Source: Candidatus Flexicrinis proximus (GTDB lineage: Bacteria > Chloroflexota > Anaerolineae > Aggregatilineales > Phototrophicaceae). Taken from it: 64,000 nt of DNA. Both the position numbers and the translations under genes were made by a program. Below, in pieces: positions 1-7,829 of this stretch. Each line of letters begins with the position of its first letter. The first letter of the stretch is position 1. The notes beneath the pieces were generated by a model, which was not told the origin of the DNA, did no database searches, and saw nothing but the letters and a program-made list of their open reading frames with translations. Location of the stretch: assembly GCA_016712885.1 (NCBI GenBank), contig JADJQF010000033.1, forward strand, positions 124,001 to 188,000. Reading direction: 5' to 3'.

Positions 1-1898
1 CAGTCGTCCAGGCTGTTGCTCGTCAGGCCGTGGACCAGCGCCGTGGGCCGCTGCGGCGTGAGCGGGCTGCTTGTCCCGTATTCTTCCAGTCGCAGCGCCG
101 TATCGCTGAAAACGCTGTTGACCAGATACCCCAGTTCCGGCGCGTCGCTGAACACGTTCACCCGCCAGTCCGCCGCTTCGTAATCCCACAGCACGTTGCC
201 CGCTGCATCCTCAATTCGCAGCACTGCCGCTGGATCGCGGTTACGCAGCCCCGTGGTGCGCGGCGTCACCGGCACCCCCGACATCGTCCCCATCGACCCG
301 AATACGCTGTACGCGTACGCGATGTCCAGCGGCGCCACCGCCCCATCCCGTTCCAGCAGACTCAGTGTGTACAGCCCGTCGTTTAGCGTATTGATCCCCA
401 GCCGCCGCGCCGTCCGCAGGATTCCCGTCAGGCCGTGGTTATCGGCCACCTGGACCAGCGGCGGCAGCAGCGATTTCGCCGCCGCCTCGCGCAGGCTGAC
501 CGGCCCGCGGTAGCTCCCGTTGGCGTTGGCCGGCTGGTAGATCAGCCCTTCGCTCGCCCCTGGAAAACGCCGCGGGATGTCCAGCAGCATCGACGCCGGC
601 GTGAACTGGACATTCTGCTGCCGCTCCCGGAACCCCTCGAAGATCACGAACGGCGCCAGCATCTGCCCCGGCTGCGCGTCCGCCCGTGTCCCCGGCCCCG
701 CCATCGCCAGCAGCTTCCCCGTCTGCACATCCACGATCACCACCGAGCCGCTGTCCGGCGCGTCTCCCGCCAGCGCCCCGACTCGCTCCAGCGCGCCTTG
801 CGCCGCGCACGGGCTGCCATCCCCCGTCCGCCAGTCCGCCGGCTGCCCGGCCAGCGTCGCCAGATGCCCCCGCAGCGCGCATTCCGCCTGGTATTGCAGC
901 CCCAGATCCAGCGCCGTCGTGATCGTCAGCCCTCCGCGCGACACCATCCGGCCGCCGTCATAGCCCAGCGCGTTTAGGATTTGTTCGGCCTGCCGCCGCG
1001 CATACAGGCTGTAGTCCGCCGCGATCTCCGGCGTCTGCCCCGAATCGCTGCGAATCGCCGTCAGTGTGTCGCTGGCCGCGTCGAAATCCTCCTGCGTGAT
1101 TAGCCCTTCGGTCAGCATCCGACGCAGCGTATCAGCCTGCCGTCCGCGTGCCGCCACCGCGTCGTCGAACGGGTTGAACTGTGCCGCCGTCGGGATGCTC
1201 GCCAGCAGCGCCGCCTCGTCCAGCGTCAGGTCGCGCGCGCTCTTGCCCAGGTACACCTGTGCCGCCGCCTCGATCCCGTAGGCTTCGCTCCCGTAATAAT
1301 TTGTGTTCAGATGCCATTCCAGCACTTCGGCTGGCGAATAGCGCCGGTTGATCTCCGCCACCAGCGCGATCTCCCGCCCGCGGTCGTCTGCCGTGGCCTG
1401 TTCCGGCTGTGGCGCGATCACGTTCCGCACCAGCCGCGCCGTCAGCGACGAATCGGCCTCGATTGGCCCGTCCATGATGTTCCGCCACAGCCGCACCAGC
1501 GTCCCCGTCAGCTCGAAGCGCGTCACGTCCAGGAAATCCGGGTCTTCCACCGTCAGCGTCGCGTCGATCACCTGCTGTGGCAGCGTATCCAGCCGCGTCC
1601 ACTCCCGCCGGTCACCCAGCGGATCGCTCACGCGGAACAGCGTGGTCGCCCCCGTCGAATCGATCAGCCGGGTGATCCCCTCGCTGTCCAGGAATGTCGT
1701 TTCCACCGGCGTCGGCAGCCCCTCCACCGCATCCGCGTACACGATCACCGCCCCGCCCAGCAGAATCGCCAGTGGGACCACCACCACCACCACCGTCAGC
1801 ACCAGCCAGATCGCCGACCAGATGCGCAGGCGGGTCGCTTGCGCGTGCTTGCGGGACTGGCGCGCGCGGCGGCGCAGGATGATGTGAGTGGCGGACAT
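1..1898 (-). CDS. Penicillin-binding-protein-like GT51 protein with degenerate transpeptidase domain (3' end outside window)
   Basis: The reading frame is open from ATG at 1898 to the window edge (632 codons visible). A basic N-terminus and one membrane anchor (residues about 27-53) precede a GT51 peptidoglycan glycosyltransferase domain (about 105-245): the catalytic Glu lies in VEDPDF (E117), the second Glu in GREIAL, and the strong signature NYYGSEAYGIEAAA at 199-212. A class A transpeptidase-like domain follows (about 385 on), recognisable from TGKLLAMAG and GPVSLREAAAKSL. Its three active-site motifs are lost: SxxK reads QMLA (411-414), SxN reads SLL (475-477), and KTG reads HGL (622-624). 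The protein would act at the outer face of the membrane. The fold assignment is secure; I infer that it polymerises glycan at most and does not cross-link. Absent from simple ORF lists because the stop lies outside the window. Confidence 0.88.
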   Translation of the reverse strand, partial: MSATHIILRRRARQSRKHAQATRLRIWSAIWLVLTVVVVVVPLAILLGGAVIVYADAVEGLPTPVETTFLDSEGITRLIDSTGATTLFRVSDPLGDRREWTRLDTLPQQVIDATLTVEDPDFLDVTRFELTGTLVRLWRNIMDGPIEADSSLTARLVRNVIAPQPEQATADDRGREIALVAEINRRYSPAEVLEWHLNTNYYGSEAYGIEAAAQVYLGKSARDLTLDEAALLASIPTAAQFNPFDDAVAARGRQADTLRRMLTEGLITQEDFDAASDTLTAIRSDSGQTPEIAADYSLYARRQAEQILNALGYDGGRMVSRGGLTITTALDLGLQYQAECALRGHLATLAGQPADWRTGDGSPCAAQGALERVGALAGDAPDSGSVVIVDVQTGKLLAMAGPGTRADAQPGQMLAPFVIFEGFRERQQNVQFTPASMLLDIPRRFPGASEGLIYQPANANGSYRGPVSLREAAAKSLLPPLVQVADNHGLTGILRTARRLGINTLNDGLYTLSLLERDGAVAPLDIAYAYSVFGSMGTMSGVPVTPRTTGLRNRDPAAVLRIEDAAGNVLWDYEAADWRVNVFSDAPELGYLVNSVFSDTALRLEEYGTSSPLTPQRPTALVHGLTSNSLDD

Positions 1899-2023
1899 TT
1901 CGGTCTTTCGGTACCCAGACCCGCGCCAACAGGCTTTGCCCTCGGCGCCAGGTGCTTCTATCGGTCCCGATAGTGTACCCGATCACTCGACCGCGTAAAA
2001 CCGTCGGCACCCGCGGCCGCCGG

Positions 2024-2051
2024 TTGACAATTCACACAAATGTTCTATAAT
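2024..2051 (+). promoter_or_regulatory. Sigma-70-type promoter for the DHFR-like gene
   Basis: A consensus -35 TTGACA (2024-2029), a 16-nt spacer and a consensus -10 TATAAT (2046-2051) lie 60 bp before the ATG at 2112. The position of the -10 rules out an upstream in-frame start at 2040. Confidence 0.8.
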
Positions 2052-2111
2052 TCGTGGCGTCCTCACTTCACAATGTTCCCGCGCCATCCCTCAATATCAC
2101 GGAGCCGTATT

Positions 2112-2729
2112 ATGCGAAAACTTATCGTCACCGCCCTCAGCTCGCTGGATGGCTTTTACGAGGGCAAGGGCAGGAGCCTCGACGCACTCTTTGATTACTT
2201 CCATCCCGATTACGCCGGCGACCAGAACTTCGACCTCTACAGCGCCGAACGCTTCCGGTCCGCCGACACCCTGCTGCTCGGTGGCCGCGACTTCTTCCTG
2301 GGCAACAAGGAGTATTGGTCGGGGATGCTGAATAACCCGGACGCCACGCCGGTCCGCCAGGAGATCGCCCGCCTGATGAATCCCATGGACAAAGTCATCG
2401 TTTCCGACAAGCTCACCCCCGCCGAGGTCGCCCCCTGGGACAACACCCGCGTCGTCAGCATCGCCGATGCGCCCGCAGCCATCGCCGCCCTCAAGCAGCA
2501 GCCCGGCAGGGATATCTACACCTATGGCAGCCGCATCCTCTGGAATTCCCTCCTCGCGCACGATCTCGTCGACGAGCTGCACGTCATGATCTTCCCGATG
2601 GTCGTCGCCGAAGGCACGCCCCTGTTCGTCGGTCAGCCCGGCATCACCCTCAAACTCCTCCACTGCCGCACCTGGCAGGGTTCAGGCAATATCCTCGCCT
2701 GCTATCGCGTCGATCGCACCAAAGCCTGA
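2112..2729 (+). CDS. Dihydrofolate reductase family protein (RibD C-terminal domain-like)
   Basis: A 205-residue protein beginning MRKLIVTALSSLDGFYEG, the typical N-terminal strand of the DHFR/RibD-C reductase family, with LLLGGRDFF, DIYTYGSRILWNSLL and VDELHVMIFPMVVAEGTPLF giving the NADPH-binding fold. Members are cytosolic NADPH-dependent reductases, mostly of unknown substrate; this is not the housekeeping folA. The start at 2112 is supported by GGAG 10 nt upstream and by the promoter at 2024-2051. It is transcribed alone, divergent from the PBP-like gene. A second, only distantly similar family member is at 44975-45511. Confidence 0.85.
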   Translation: MRKLIVTALSSLDGFYEGKGRSLDALFDYFHPDYAGDQNFDLYSAERFRSADTLLLGGRDFFLGNKEYWSGMLNNPDATPVRQEIARLMNPMDKVIVSDKLTPAEVAPWDNTRVVSIADAPAAIAALKQQPGRDIYTYGSRILWNSLLAHDLVDELHVMIFPMVVAEGTPLFVGQPGITLKLLHCRTWQGSGNILACYRVDRTKA

Positions 2730-2831
2730 CCCCACCACTTGTCCTGGGGACGCCTGAAAAGGCGTCCGCCGCACCCGCTTCTCTCCACTTTTCCTACTTT
2801 TTTCACCGTCCTTCTTCCCTCAAAATCTGTT

Positions 2832-2869
2832 CGAACAAATGTTCGTACAAATGTTCGAACATTTGTTCG
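2832..2869. promoter_or_regulatory. Three tandem overlapping LexA-like boxes
   Basis: Three 14-mers follow each other with a 12-bp period and shared CG ends: CGAACAAATGTTCG (2832-2845), CGTACAAATGTTCG (2844-2857), CGAACATTTGTTCG (2856-2869). Boxes one and three fit the Gram-positive-type SOS box CGAAC-N4-GTTCG exactly; box two has one mismatch. A -10-like TATAAC follows at 2891-2896. They sit about 70 bp before the start of the unknown gene at 2941, a position suited to repression. LexA control is inferred from the motif alone. Confidence 0.6.
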
Positions 2870-2940
2870 CCGCACGTCAGTCTTCCATGATATAACCGGG
2901 ATATCAGCTCAATCAGCCTTTGATAGGGAAGGATACCCGT

Positions 2941-3501
2941 ATGACCGCTGCCGTTCAGCACGATCAACTGCTCACCGCGCTTTATTCCGCCGCTGCCGTC
3001 CTTATCGGCGCCGTTACCGATCCGCTGGCCCTTGAACCGGCCCCGCTGCGGCATCGCGCCTCCGCCTTAAACGCGGTCAGCAGTCTGATCGCAACCCTCC
3101 ACAAGTCCGCCCCTCCGGCCGCGGCTCGCCGTCCCGGCGAGGTGACGCACATCGAATGGGACTTCGGGCCGGACCCCGACGAGGAATTTGCCGAATACGA
3201 CCCTCAGCCCTCGGCCACCGGTTCGGTTCCCTCTCCCACGTACCAGCCGGTCACAACCGCACTCGCACCCGCCTCAATCGCACCGGTGCCGGTCGCAATC
3301 GCGCCCATCTCGTCGGATTACGCGCCATACCACCACGACGTCGCGGCAAATGTCCCGCACCCGCGCCAGTCCACGGCTCCTGCGCCGCAGCACGCCGATC
3401 CGTTGGCGTCTGCCCGCCGCCCGGACAGCCCTCCCGTATCTGCCCCATTCCGCGTCGAAGCCATGTCGTCTCTGCTGGACTACGACCGCCTTCCCGCCTG
3501 A
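2941..3501 (+). CDS. Unknown Pro/Ala-rich protein, possibly SOS-controlled
   Basis: Encodes 186 residues. The first 60 form a probable helical, mildly hydrophobic segment (DQLLTALYSAAAVLIGAVTD); residues 70-150 are rich in Pro, Ala, Ser and Thr with an acidic patch DFGPDPDEEFAEYDP, and look disordered. I recognise no family. The ATG at 2941 is preferred over one at 2920 because GGAAGG lies 8 nt upstream. Three LexA-like boxes lie directly upstream, so an SOS-linked role is possible but unproven. Codon use matches its neighbours. Confidence 0.55.
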   Translation: MTAAVQHDQLLTALYSAAAVLIGAVTDPLALEPAPLRHRASALNAVSSLIATLHKSAPPAAARRPGEVTHIEWDFGPDPDEEFAEYDPQPSATGSVPSPTYQPVTTALAPASIAPVPVAIAPISSDYAPYHHDVAANVPHPRQSTAPAPQHADPLASARRPDSPPVSAPFRVEAMSSLLDYDRLPA

Positions 3502-3574
3502 TCTCCCGAACATTCATCGAAGGGTGTAGGGACAGCATACCTGCTGTCCGGCTTGTCAAATGGCCTCAAATATC

Positions 3575-3845
3575 GGAGTCAAAAGGGCCGTGCCCTCTTG
3601 CGGGGTGTCGGGGGCCGCGCCCCTGACAATCTGAACTGTCTTTTGCGCAAGCGCAAAAGAAGGATAAGTAAGCAAATTACGGAGTCAAGAGGGCCGTGCC
3701 CTCTTGCGGGGGTGTCGGGGGCAGCGCCTTTGACAATCTGAACTGTCTTTTGCGCTTGTGCAAAAGAAGGATAAGTGAGCAAATTACGGAGTCAAGAGGG
3801 CCGTGCCCCTCTTGCGGGGTGTCGGGGGCAGCGCCCCTGACGTTC
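3575..3845. repeat. Tandem repeat, about 106-bp unit, 2.5 copies
   Basis: Units begin with GGAGTCAA at 3575, 3681 and 3788 and are nearly identical; the third stops after the first half. Each holds nested palindromes: a GAGGGCCGTGCCCTC hairpin, a GTCGGGGGC/GCGCCCCTGAC segment, and in complete units a TCTTTTGCGC/GCGCAAAAGA hairpin. The array fills the space between two convergent genes (ends at 3501 and 3851), so bidirectional termination is plausible. Its palindromic plan resembles, but is not identical with, the dispersed GTGGAGGC repeat elsewhere in the window. The remaining 70 bp of this gap (3502-3574) hold only a short GGACAGC/GCTGTCC hairpin. Confidence 0.9.
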
Positions 3846-3850
3846 TGCCA

Positions 3851-5026
3851 TCATTGTTCTTGCTCGGCCGCGCCCCGCGCCCGCAGATCCATCGCCACCA
3901 GTTTCGCGGCGGCGGACTGCCAGTTATGCAGGGTGCGCTCCGGCACCTGCGTCTGAAACCACGCCAGCGCCTCGCGTTCGGTTGCCGTGTAGGCGTCCGT
4001 GCCGCGCGCGCTGTACGGTTTCAACCCCGCGATGTACGGCCAGTACAGCGCGTTATAGTGCCGCCAGCCGTCTGTGGTGCCGAACGCGCCCTGTCCGCGT
4101 GGCTTGAGCCGTTCGACCGACTCGGCCAGCAGGACTCGCAGGATCGCCGCGCGTTCCAGCACGTTATCGGACGCGCCATGCGCACGCAGCGTGGCGTCGA
4201 TTTGCGGCAGGTGCAGCAGCGCCGAGGCCGATAGTTTGGTCAGGTCATTCAGCGCGGACAGGGCGCGCCGGGTCAGCTTAGCGAATTCCGCCTCGTCGAT
4301 CTCCGCCAGGCCCAGGCCATGGGTGCTGGCACGGGGCAGGGCATCTGCTGCGCCGCGCAGGTCTGCGCGTGCTTTTTGCAGCGCCGGCTCGCGTGCGAAG
4401 ACCAGCTTGTCCAGCCAGGCTTGGGCGGGCGCGGCCAGCAGCGGCGCCAGCACAGCCGAGAGGGTCAGCGTGAGCGTCGCCGCGAACGGCGCGCCGAGGG
4501 CTGCCGCTTGCCCGCCGAACGCTGCCCCCATCAGTGCCGAACGCGTGCCGGACAGCAGCATATCGCGCCGCAGTGACTCGCCTTGCGCGAAGGCGTCGAA
4601 TGCCGCGATTCCCACCGCCAGCAGTAGCCCGTCGATCCCGACCAGCAGCAGGGCCGTCTCGCGCGGCAGGAAGCCCAGCCGCAGGATCAACCCGCCCGCG
4701 CTTAGCGCCAGGAACAGCGCCCCCACGCCTATCAACCCGACCGCCCGTGGCCGTGGCCCGCTGCGCCAGGCCTCGCCGATTGCCTCAGATTGCGCCGCGA
4801 CCGCGCCGAACCACAGCCCCGCGGCCGCCAGCGCCAGCCCGAACCCCACCGCCTCCGCCATCCCCAGCGCGTCGGCGGCGATCGCCGCGGCATAGCTCAG
4901 CCCGCCCGTCCCGGCCAGCACCAGCGCCCGGTCTCGCACATCCCGCCGTATCAGGTACAGCCCAAGCCACGCGAACAGCGCGGCGATCAGAGTATCCACT
5001 ATCACGTCCAGGTTACCCGTAAACAT
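3851..5026 (-). CDS. Uncharacterised multi-pass membrane protein with helical C-terminal domain
   Basis: Encodes 391 residues. About seven or eight hydrophobic helices fill residues 5-235, followed by a soluble, Ala/Leu-rich helical region of about 150 residues ending with AWFQTQVPERTLHNWQSAAAK. I do not recognise a named family. ATG at 5026 (MFTGNLDVIVDTL) is chosen because the 56 residues that would extend it upstream are translated from a dispersed palindromic repeat. No strong ribosome-binding site is visible. It is convergent with the Pro-rich gene across the 106-bp tandem repeat. Confidence 0.6.
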   Translation of the reverse strand: MFTGNLDVIVDTLIAALFAWLGLYLIRRDVRDRALVLAGTGGLSYAAAIAADALGMAEAVGFGLALAAAGLWFGAVAAQSEAIGEAWRSGPRPRAVGLIGVGALFLALSAGGLILRLGFLPRETALLLVGIDGLLLAVGIAAFDAFAQGESLRRDMLLSGTRSALMGAAFGGQAAALGAPFAATLTLTLSAVLAPLLAAPAQAWLDKLVFAREPALQKARADLRGAADALPRASTHGLGLAEIDEAEFAKLTRRALSALNDLTKLSASALLHLPQIDATLRAHGASDNVLERAAILRVLLAESVERLKPRGQGAFGTTDGWRHYNALYWPYIAGLKPYSARGTDAYTATEREALAWFQTQVPERTLHNWQSAAAKLVAMDLRARGAAEQEQ

Positions 5027-5052
5027 CCCGAAAACAGGGTTGCACTTTCGAT

Positions 5053-5194
5053 AGGATCCCGCCCCAAACCCGCTGGCGGCGTCTGCACTCTCGCGCCCCC
5101 CACAGCGATTTTGTGGCGCTGAGCGCCACAAAATCGCAGATGAGGGGTCGAGGGGCGTAAGTCCCTCGTGGAGGTGTGGAGGCAGCGCCTCCAC
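5053..5194 (-). repeat. Dispersed GTGGAGGC palindromic repeat, full copy (a)
   Basis: Read on the minus strand it starts with GTGGAGGC/GCCTCCAC (5176-5194), then GAGGGAC/GCCCCTC (5150-5167), then a long hairpin pairing GCGATTTTGTGGCGC with its complement (5105-5137), and ends in a GC-rich tail. It begins 39 bp after the stop of the minus-strand gene at 5234-5677, in that gene's orientation. Confidence 0.9.
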
Positions 5195-5233
5195 AAACGA
5201 AGTCTCTAAGCATAAACCATCCGCGCGGCCCCG

Positions 5234-5677
5234 TCACCTTCCCCCGTCGCCGACCGTGTACTTGTACGTTGCGGCCAGCGGGATCGCAAACAGCAGCGCG
5301 AAGACCACGTTCACCGCCGCGTTCTGCCAGTATCCCGTCGCCGTCGAATACCCGCTGTCGACCACAAACCACACGCCGATGGATGCCGCGATCGCCAGCC
5401 ACGCGCTGCGCTCGCCCCGCCGGAACGGCCCCGCCGCCAGCACCAGCACGCCCGTCAGCCAGCCCACCATAACCGCCCCCAGCACCCCGTTCGCAAAGCG
5501 GATATAGCCTCTCGCCTCCTCGCTGAATCGGGTATGGATCTGCGATTGCGAGAACAGCAGGGTCTCGTAGATCGACTCGGTCACCTCCGGCATGACCATG
5601 AACGCCAGCCCGAATACGATTGAGGCCGCCGCCGCGGCCAGCATCCAGCGCTGCCAGAATAACGGGATACGGGACAT
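5234..5677 (-). CDS. Small four-helix membrane protein, unknown function
   Basis: Encodes 147 residues with four predicted transmembrane segments (about 10-30, 60-82, 88-106, 115-138). The ATG at 5677 (MSRIPLFWQRW) has AGGAG seven nt upstream; a longer in-frame start at 5746 lacks one. The pattern of a membrane protein with an RFANGVLGAVMVGWL segment is seen in conserved bacterial hypothetical proteins, but I cannot assign a function. A full copy of the dispersed repeat follows its stop and may terminate it. Confidence 0.65.
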   Translation of the reverse strand: MSRIPLFWQRWMLAAAAASIVFGLAFMVMPEVTESIYETLLFSQSQIHTRFSEEARGYIRFANGVLGAVMVGWLTGVLVLAAGPFRRGERSAWLAIAASIGVWFVVDSGYSTATGYWQNAAVNVVFALLFAIPLAATYKYTVGDGGR

Positions 5678-5881
5678 CTTGAACTCTCCTTCGGTAACGC
5701 CGTCAAAGTGTGTCGCTGTGGACTCGCTGGCCGTCATTTGGCTCACGCTGTCCGCAGCGGCACTCCGCCTTACGCTACCACGCTACCCACTGCCGTTTCC
5801 CCGCAAACCGCTGCCATCTGCTGCCAGTTTCCCCGGGCGCGCTATACTCCCCGCACCCAGTCTTCTATTCCGGAGCCACTC

Positions 5882-6253
5882 ATGACCGATACGCCCGAAT
5901 TTCTGAGCGCTGCGCCCGTCCTCCTGACCCGCGACCTCTCGCGCACCGCCGACTTCTATACCCAGCACCTCGGCTTCGCGATCGTCTCCCTCTATCCTAA
6001 CTATCTGATCCTCCGCCGTGGGGCGGTCGCTCTCCACTTCTCGCTCGCCGCCGACCTCGACCCCAAGACCAACCCCTGCACCACCTACGTCTACCTCACC
6101 GGCGTCCGCGAATTCTACGAACAGTGTCAGGCAGAAGGCGTCCTGCGCCACAATGCCTGGCGCGGCGACCAGGACTACGGCATGCGTGACTTCTCGCTCG
6201 TCGATCCCGATGGAAACCTGCTCACCTTCGGCGAGGCGCTCCCGCCCCGTTGA
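5882..6253 (+). CDS. VOC (glyoxalase/bleomycin-resistance) superfamily protein
   Basis: A 123-residue single-module VOC protein. It starts PVLLTRDLSRTADFYTQHLGF, the classical first beta-alpha unit, and ends DFSLVDPDGNLLTFGE, where the Glu is the usual last metal ligand. Family members are cytosolic and bind metals, drugs or small substrates; substrate here is unknown. The ATG at 5882 follows CCGGAG by 6 nt; longer upstream in-frame starts are unsupported. It stands alone between a divergent membrane protein gene and a small membrane protein gene. Confidence 0.85.
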   Translation: MTDTPEFLSAAPVLLTRDLSRTADFYTQHLGFAIVSLYPNYLILRRGAVALHFSLAADLDPKTNPCTTYVYLTGVREFYEQCQAEGVLRHNAWRGDQDYGMRDFSLVDPDGNLLTFGEALPPR

Positions 6254-6377
6254 TCCTATCCCGTCGCCCCGCGACATGACTTCCGTCACCGCTGAGACGT
6301 GCCGTTCATGTGTATGAGCGCTCCCGCGCGACGTATATGATGGAGTCAAACTCACGTCCTGAGCCTGAGGGTCTCCT

Positions 6378-6572
6378 ATGTCTAGCTCAAAGCGTCGGAT
6401 CATTGTCTTGTGGGAACCGCTGATTATGCTGACCATCGGCGCGCTGCTCCTGATCATCGTTCATCCGGTTGCACCGGTTGCCCGCCTCTTCGTCAACGTG
6501 GTCGCTGGACTTCTGTTCACGTCGGCCGGTGTAACTTTCGTCGTCTGGCTCAGGGGCTACCTCGGCCCGTGA
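6378..6572 (+). CDS. Small two-helix membrane protein
   Basis: Encodes 64 residues: a short basic N-terminus (MSSSKRR), then two hydrophobic segments (about 11-31 and 38-60). Nothing identifies a family. Its last 23 bp overlap the 3' end of the convergent secreted-protein gene. Length and two-TM layout are plausible for a real small membrane protein, but there is only a weak purine-rich tract upstream, so confidence is moderate. Confidence 0.5.
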   Translation: MSSSKRRIIVLWEPLIMLTIGALLLIIVHPVAPVARLFVNVVAGLLFTSAGVTFVVWLRGYLGP

Positions 6573-7632
6573 CCCAGCGTGCTGGAGCCGGCGGCATAGA
6601 CAGCACGGCGCCCTGCCCACGGGTGAACGCGCCGGCGGCATAGTACATCTCTGAAAGATCAACCAGCAGCACCCCGGCCGTCGATTTGTGGTTGATCTTT
6701 AGCTTGATCCTGCTCAACGACCCATCGGTAAGATAAGCCATTCCGGCGTACACCTCATAGCCTCCTGCGGGTCTCCCCGTCAGGTTGAGAACGATCTTTT
6801 GGGACGGTGTGCCGTTGGCATAGATCAGCGTCGCGGTGATCTTGGCACTTTCGATAGCTAACGTGTCCATAGCCCGATAAAGCACGGCGTATTGAACCAG
6901 GCCATTCCTACGCAGATGATAGCCCGCCGGGAGAGTCACCGTTTGCTTCAGCACCGACGATTCGCCTGGGCTGCCCGTAAACTTAAACGCGCAGTTGCCT
7001 TCGTAGGACGTGTAGGTTACGTCGCCGCACACAATGCCATCGTTCGACCCGTTCTTGAGCGTCCAATCGGCAGGAGAAAGCGGGGTTTCGAAACTCCGAT
7101 TCTGCGGCGGGAAGTAGAGCAAGGTAATCCGGGAGGTCAATTTATAGAACGACTGCGGCGTGTACGCCACGTTAGTCAGTGTTGTGAGTTGGATGTAATA
7201 GGTTTCTTCGGGAACAAAACCGAAGGACACTTCGCTGGGGGTACCGGCGAAGCCCTCGCTGCACACAAGCGGCGTGAGTGAGCCGAGATCTGTACCCGTA
7301 TATACCGAAAGCACACTAATGTACGAGCTCGAACCGGGGCTGATCAACAGCGTTCCAGCGGTGGACAAGTATAGGGAGCCGTTCGTGACCGGGGCGAACT
7401 TGAACCATACGCTGTTGAAAGGGGTCAATCCGCAAGCGTCCGGCTCGCCGACCTCCACCCCGGCGGCAGCGGGATCTTTGACTTTTGCCGACGCGCCGAG
7501 GGGTAGGGGTTTTGGACTGTCAAAATAGTCATTGACCGGAGCGGCGCGCGGCGACGGCTGTGCGCCGGACGCAATCGCCATCATCGCGATCATCAACAAC
7601 CCGAAAATGCGGATAACGCGTGAAGCGAGCAT
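6550..7632 (-). CDS. Secreted PPC-like/KLKQ-module protein (family member 1)
   Basis: Encodes 360 residues. The start is ATG at 7632 with GGAGG 5 nt upstream (an ATG at 7644 overlaps that site). A signal peptide ends near ASGAQ. Module one (about 35-180) carries NSVWFKFAPVTNGSLYLST, SVYTG and CSEGFAG, resembling bacterial pre-peptidase C-terminal (PPC) domains. Module two (about 190-335) has ADWTLKNGSNDGIVCG, CAFKFTG and SSVLKQTVTLPAGYHL, the pattern shared by the other family members here. The tail is AVLSMPPAPARW, a diverged form of their VLPLPAAPL ending. Likely extracellular and possibly adhesive or glycan-binding; the function is not known. Confidence 0.8.
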   Translation of the reverse strand: MLASRVIRIFGLLMIAMMAIASGAQPSPRAAPVNDYFDSPKPLPLGASAKVKDPAAAGVEVGEPDACGLTPFNSVWFKFAPVTNGSLYLSTAGTLLISPGSSSYISVLSVYTGTDLGSLTPLVCSEGFAGTPSEVSFGFVPEETYYIQLTTLTNVAYTPQSFYKLTSRITLLYFPPQNRSFETPLSPADWTLKNGSNDGIVCGDVTYTSYEGNCAFKFTGSPGESSVLKQTVTLPAGYHLRRNGLVQYAVLYRAMDTLAIESAKITATLIYANGTPSQKIVLNLTGRPAGGYEVYAGMAYLTDGSLSRIKLKINHKSTAGVLLVDLSEMYYAAGAFTRGQGAVLSMPPAPARWVTGRGSP

Positions 7633-7720
7633 GTTAGCCTCCAAACAGCAGGCGTACCGTGGGGACGCCCGCGCTTAACTGGCATTATGCATCAAATTCA
7701 AGATGTCCGTGCGGCATGGG

Positions 7721-7810
7721 GCGATTTCGCAGCGTGAGCGCCACACAATAGCCGATGAGAGGTCGAGGGGCGTAAGTCCCTCGCGGAGCTGTGGAAGCAG
7801 CGCCCCACAA
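7721..7810 (-). repeat. Dispersed palindromic repeat, decayed copy (b)
   Basis: Same order of parts as copy a when read on the minus strand, but with mismatches in the long hairpin and in the GTGGGGCGC/GCTTCCAC arm. It lies 19 bp after the stop of the methyltransferase gene, in that gene's orientation. Confidence 0.8.
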
Positions 7811-7829
7811 ACGAAGTGCGTGACGTCCT

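Noticed and set aside
2832..2869. Short-period repeat considered as a CRISPR fragment
   Set aside because: The 12-bp period and palindromic units fit overlapping operators; there are no spacers and no cas genes in the window.
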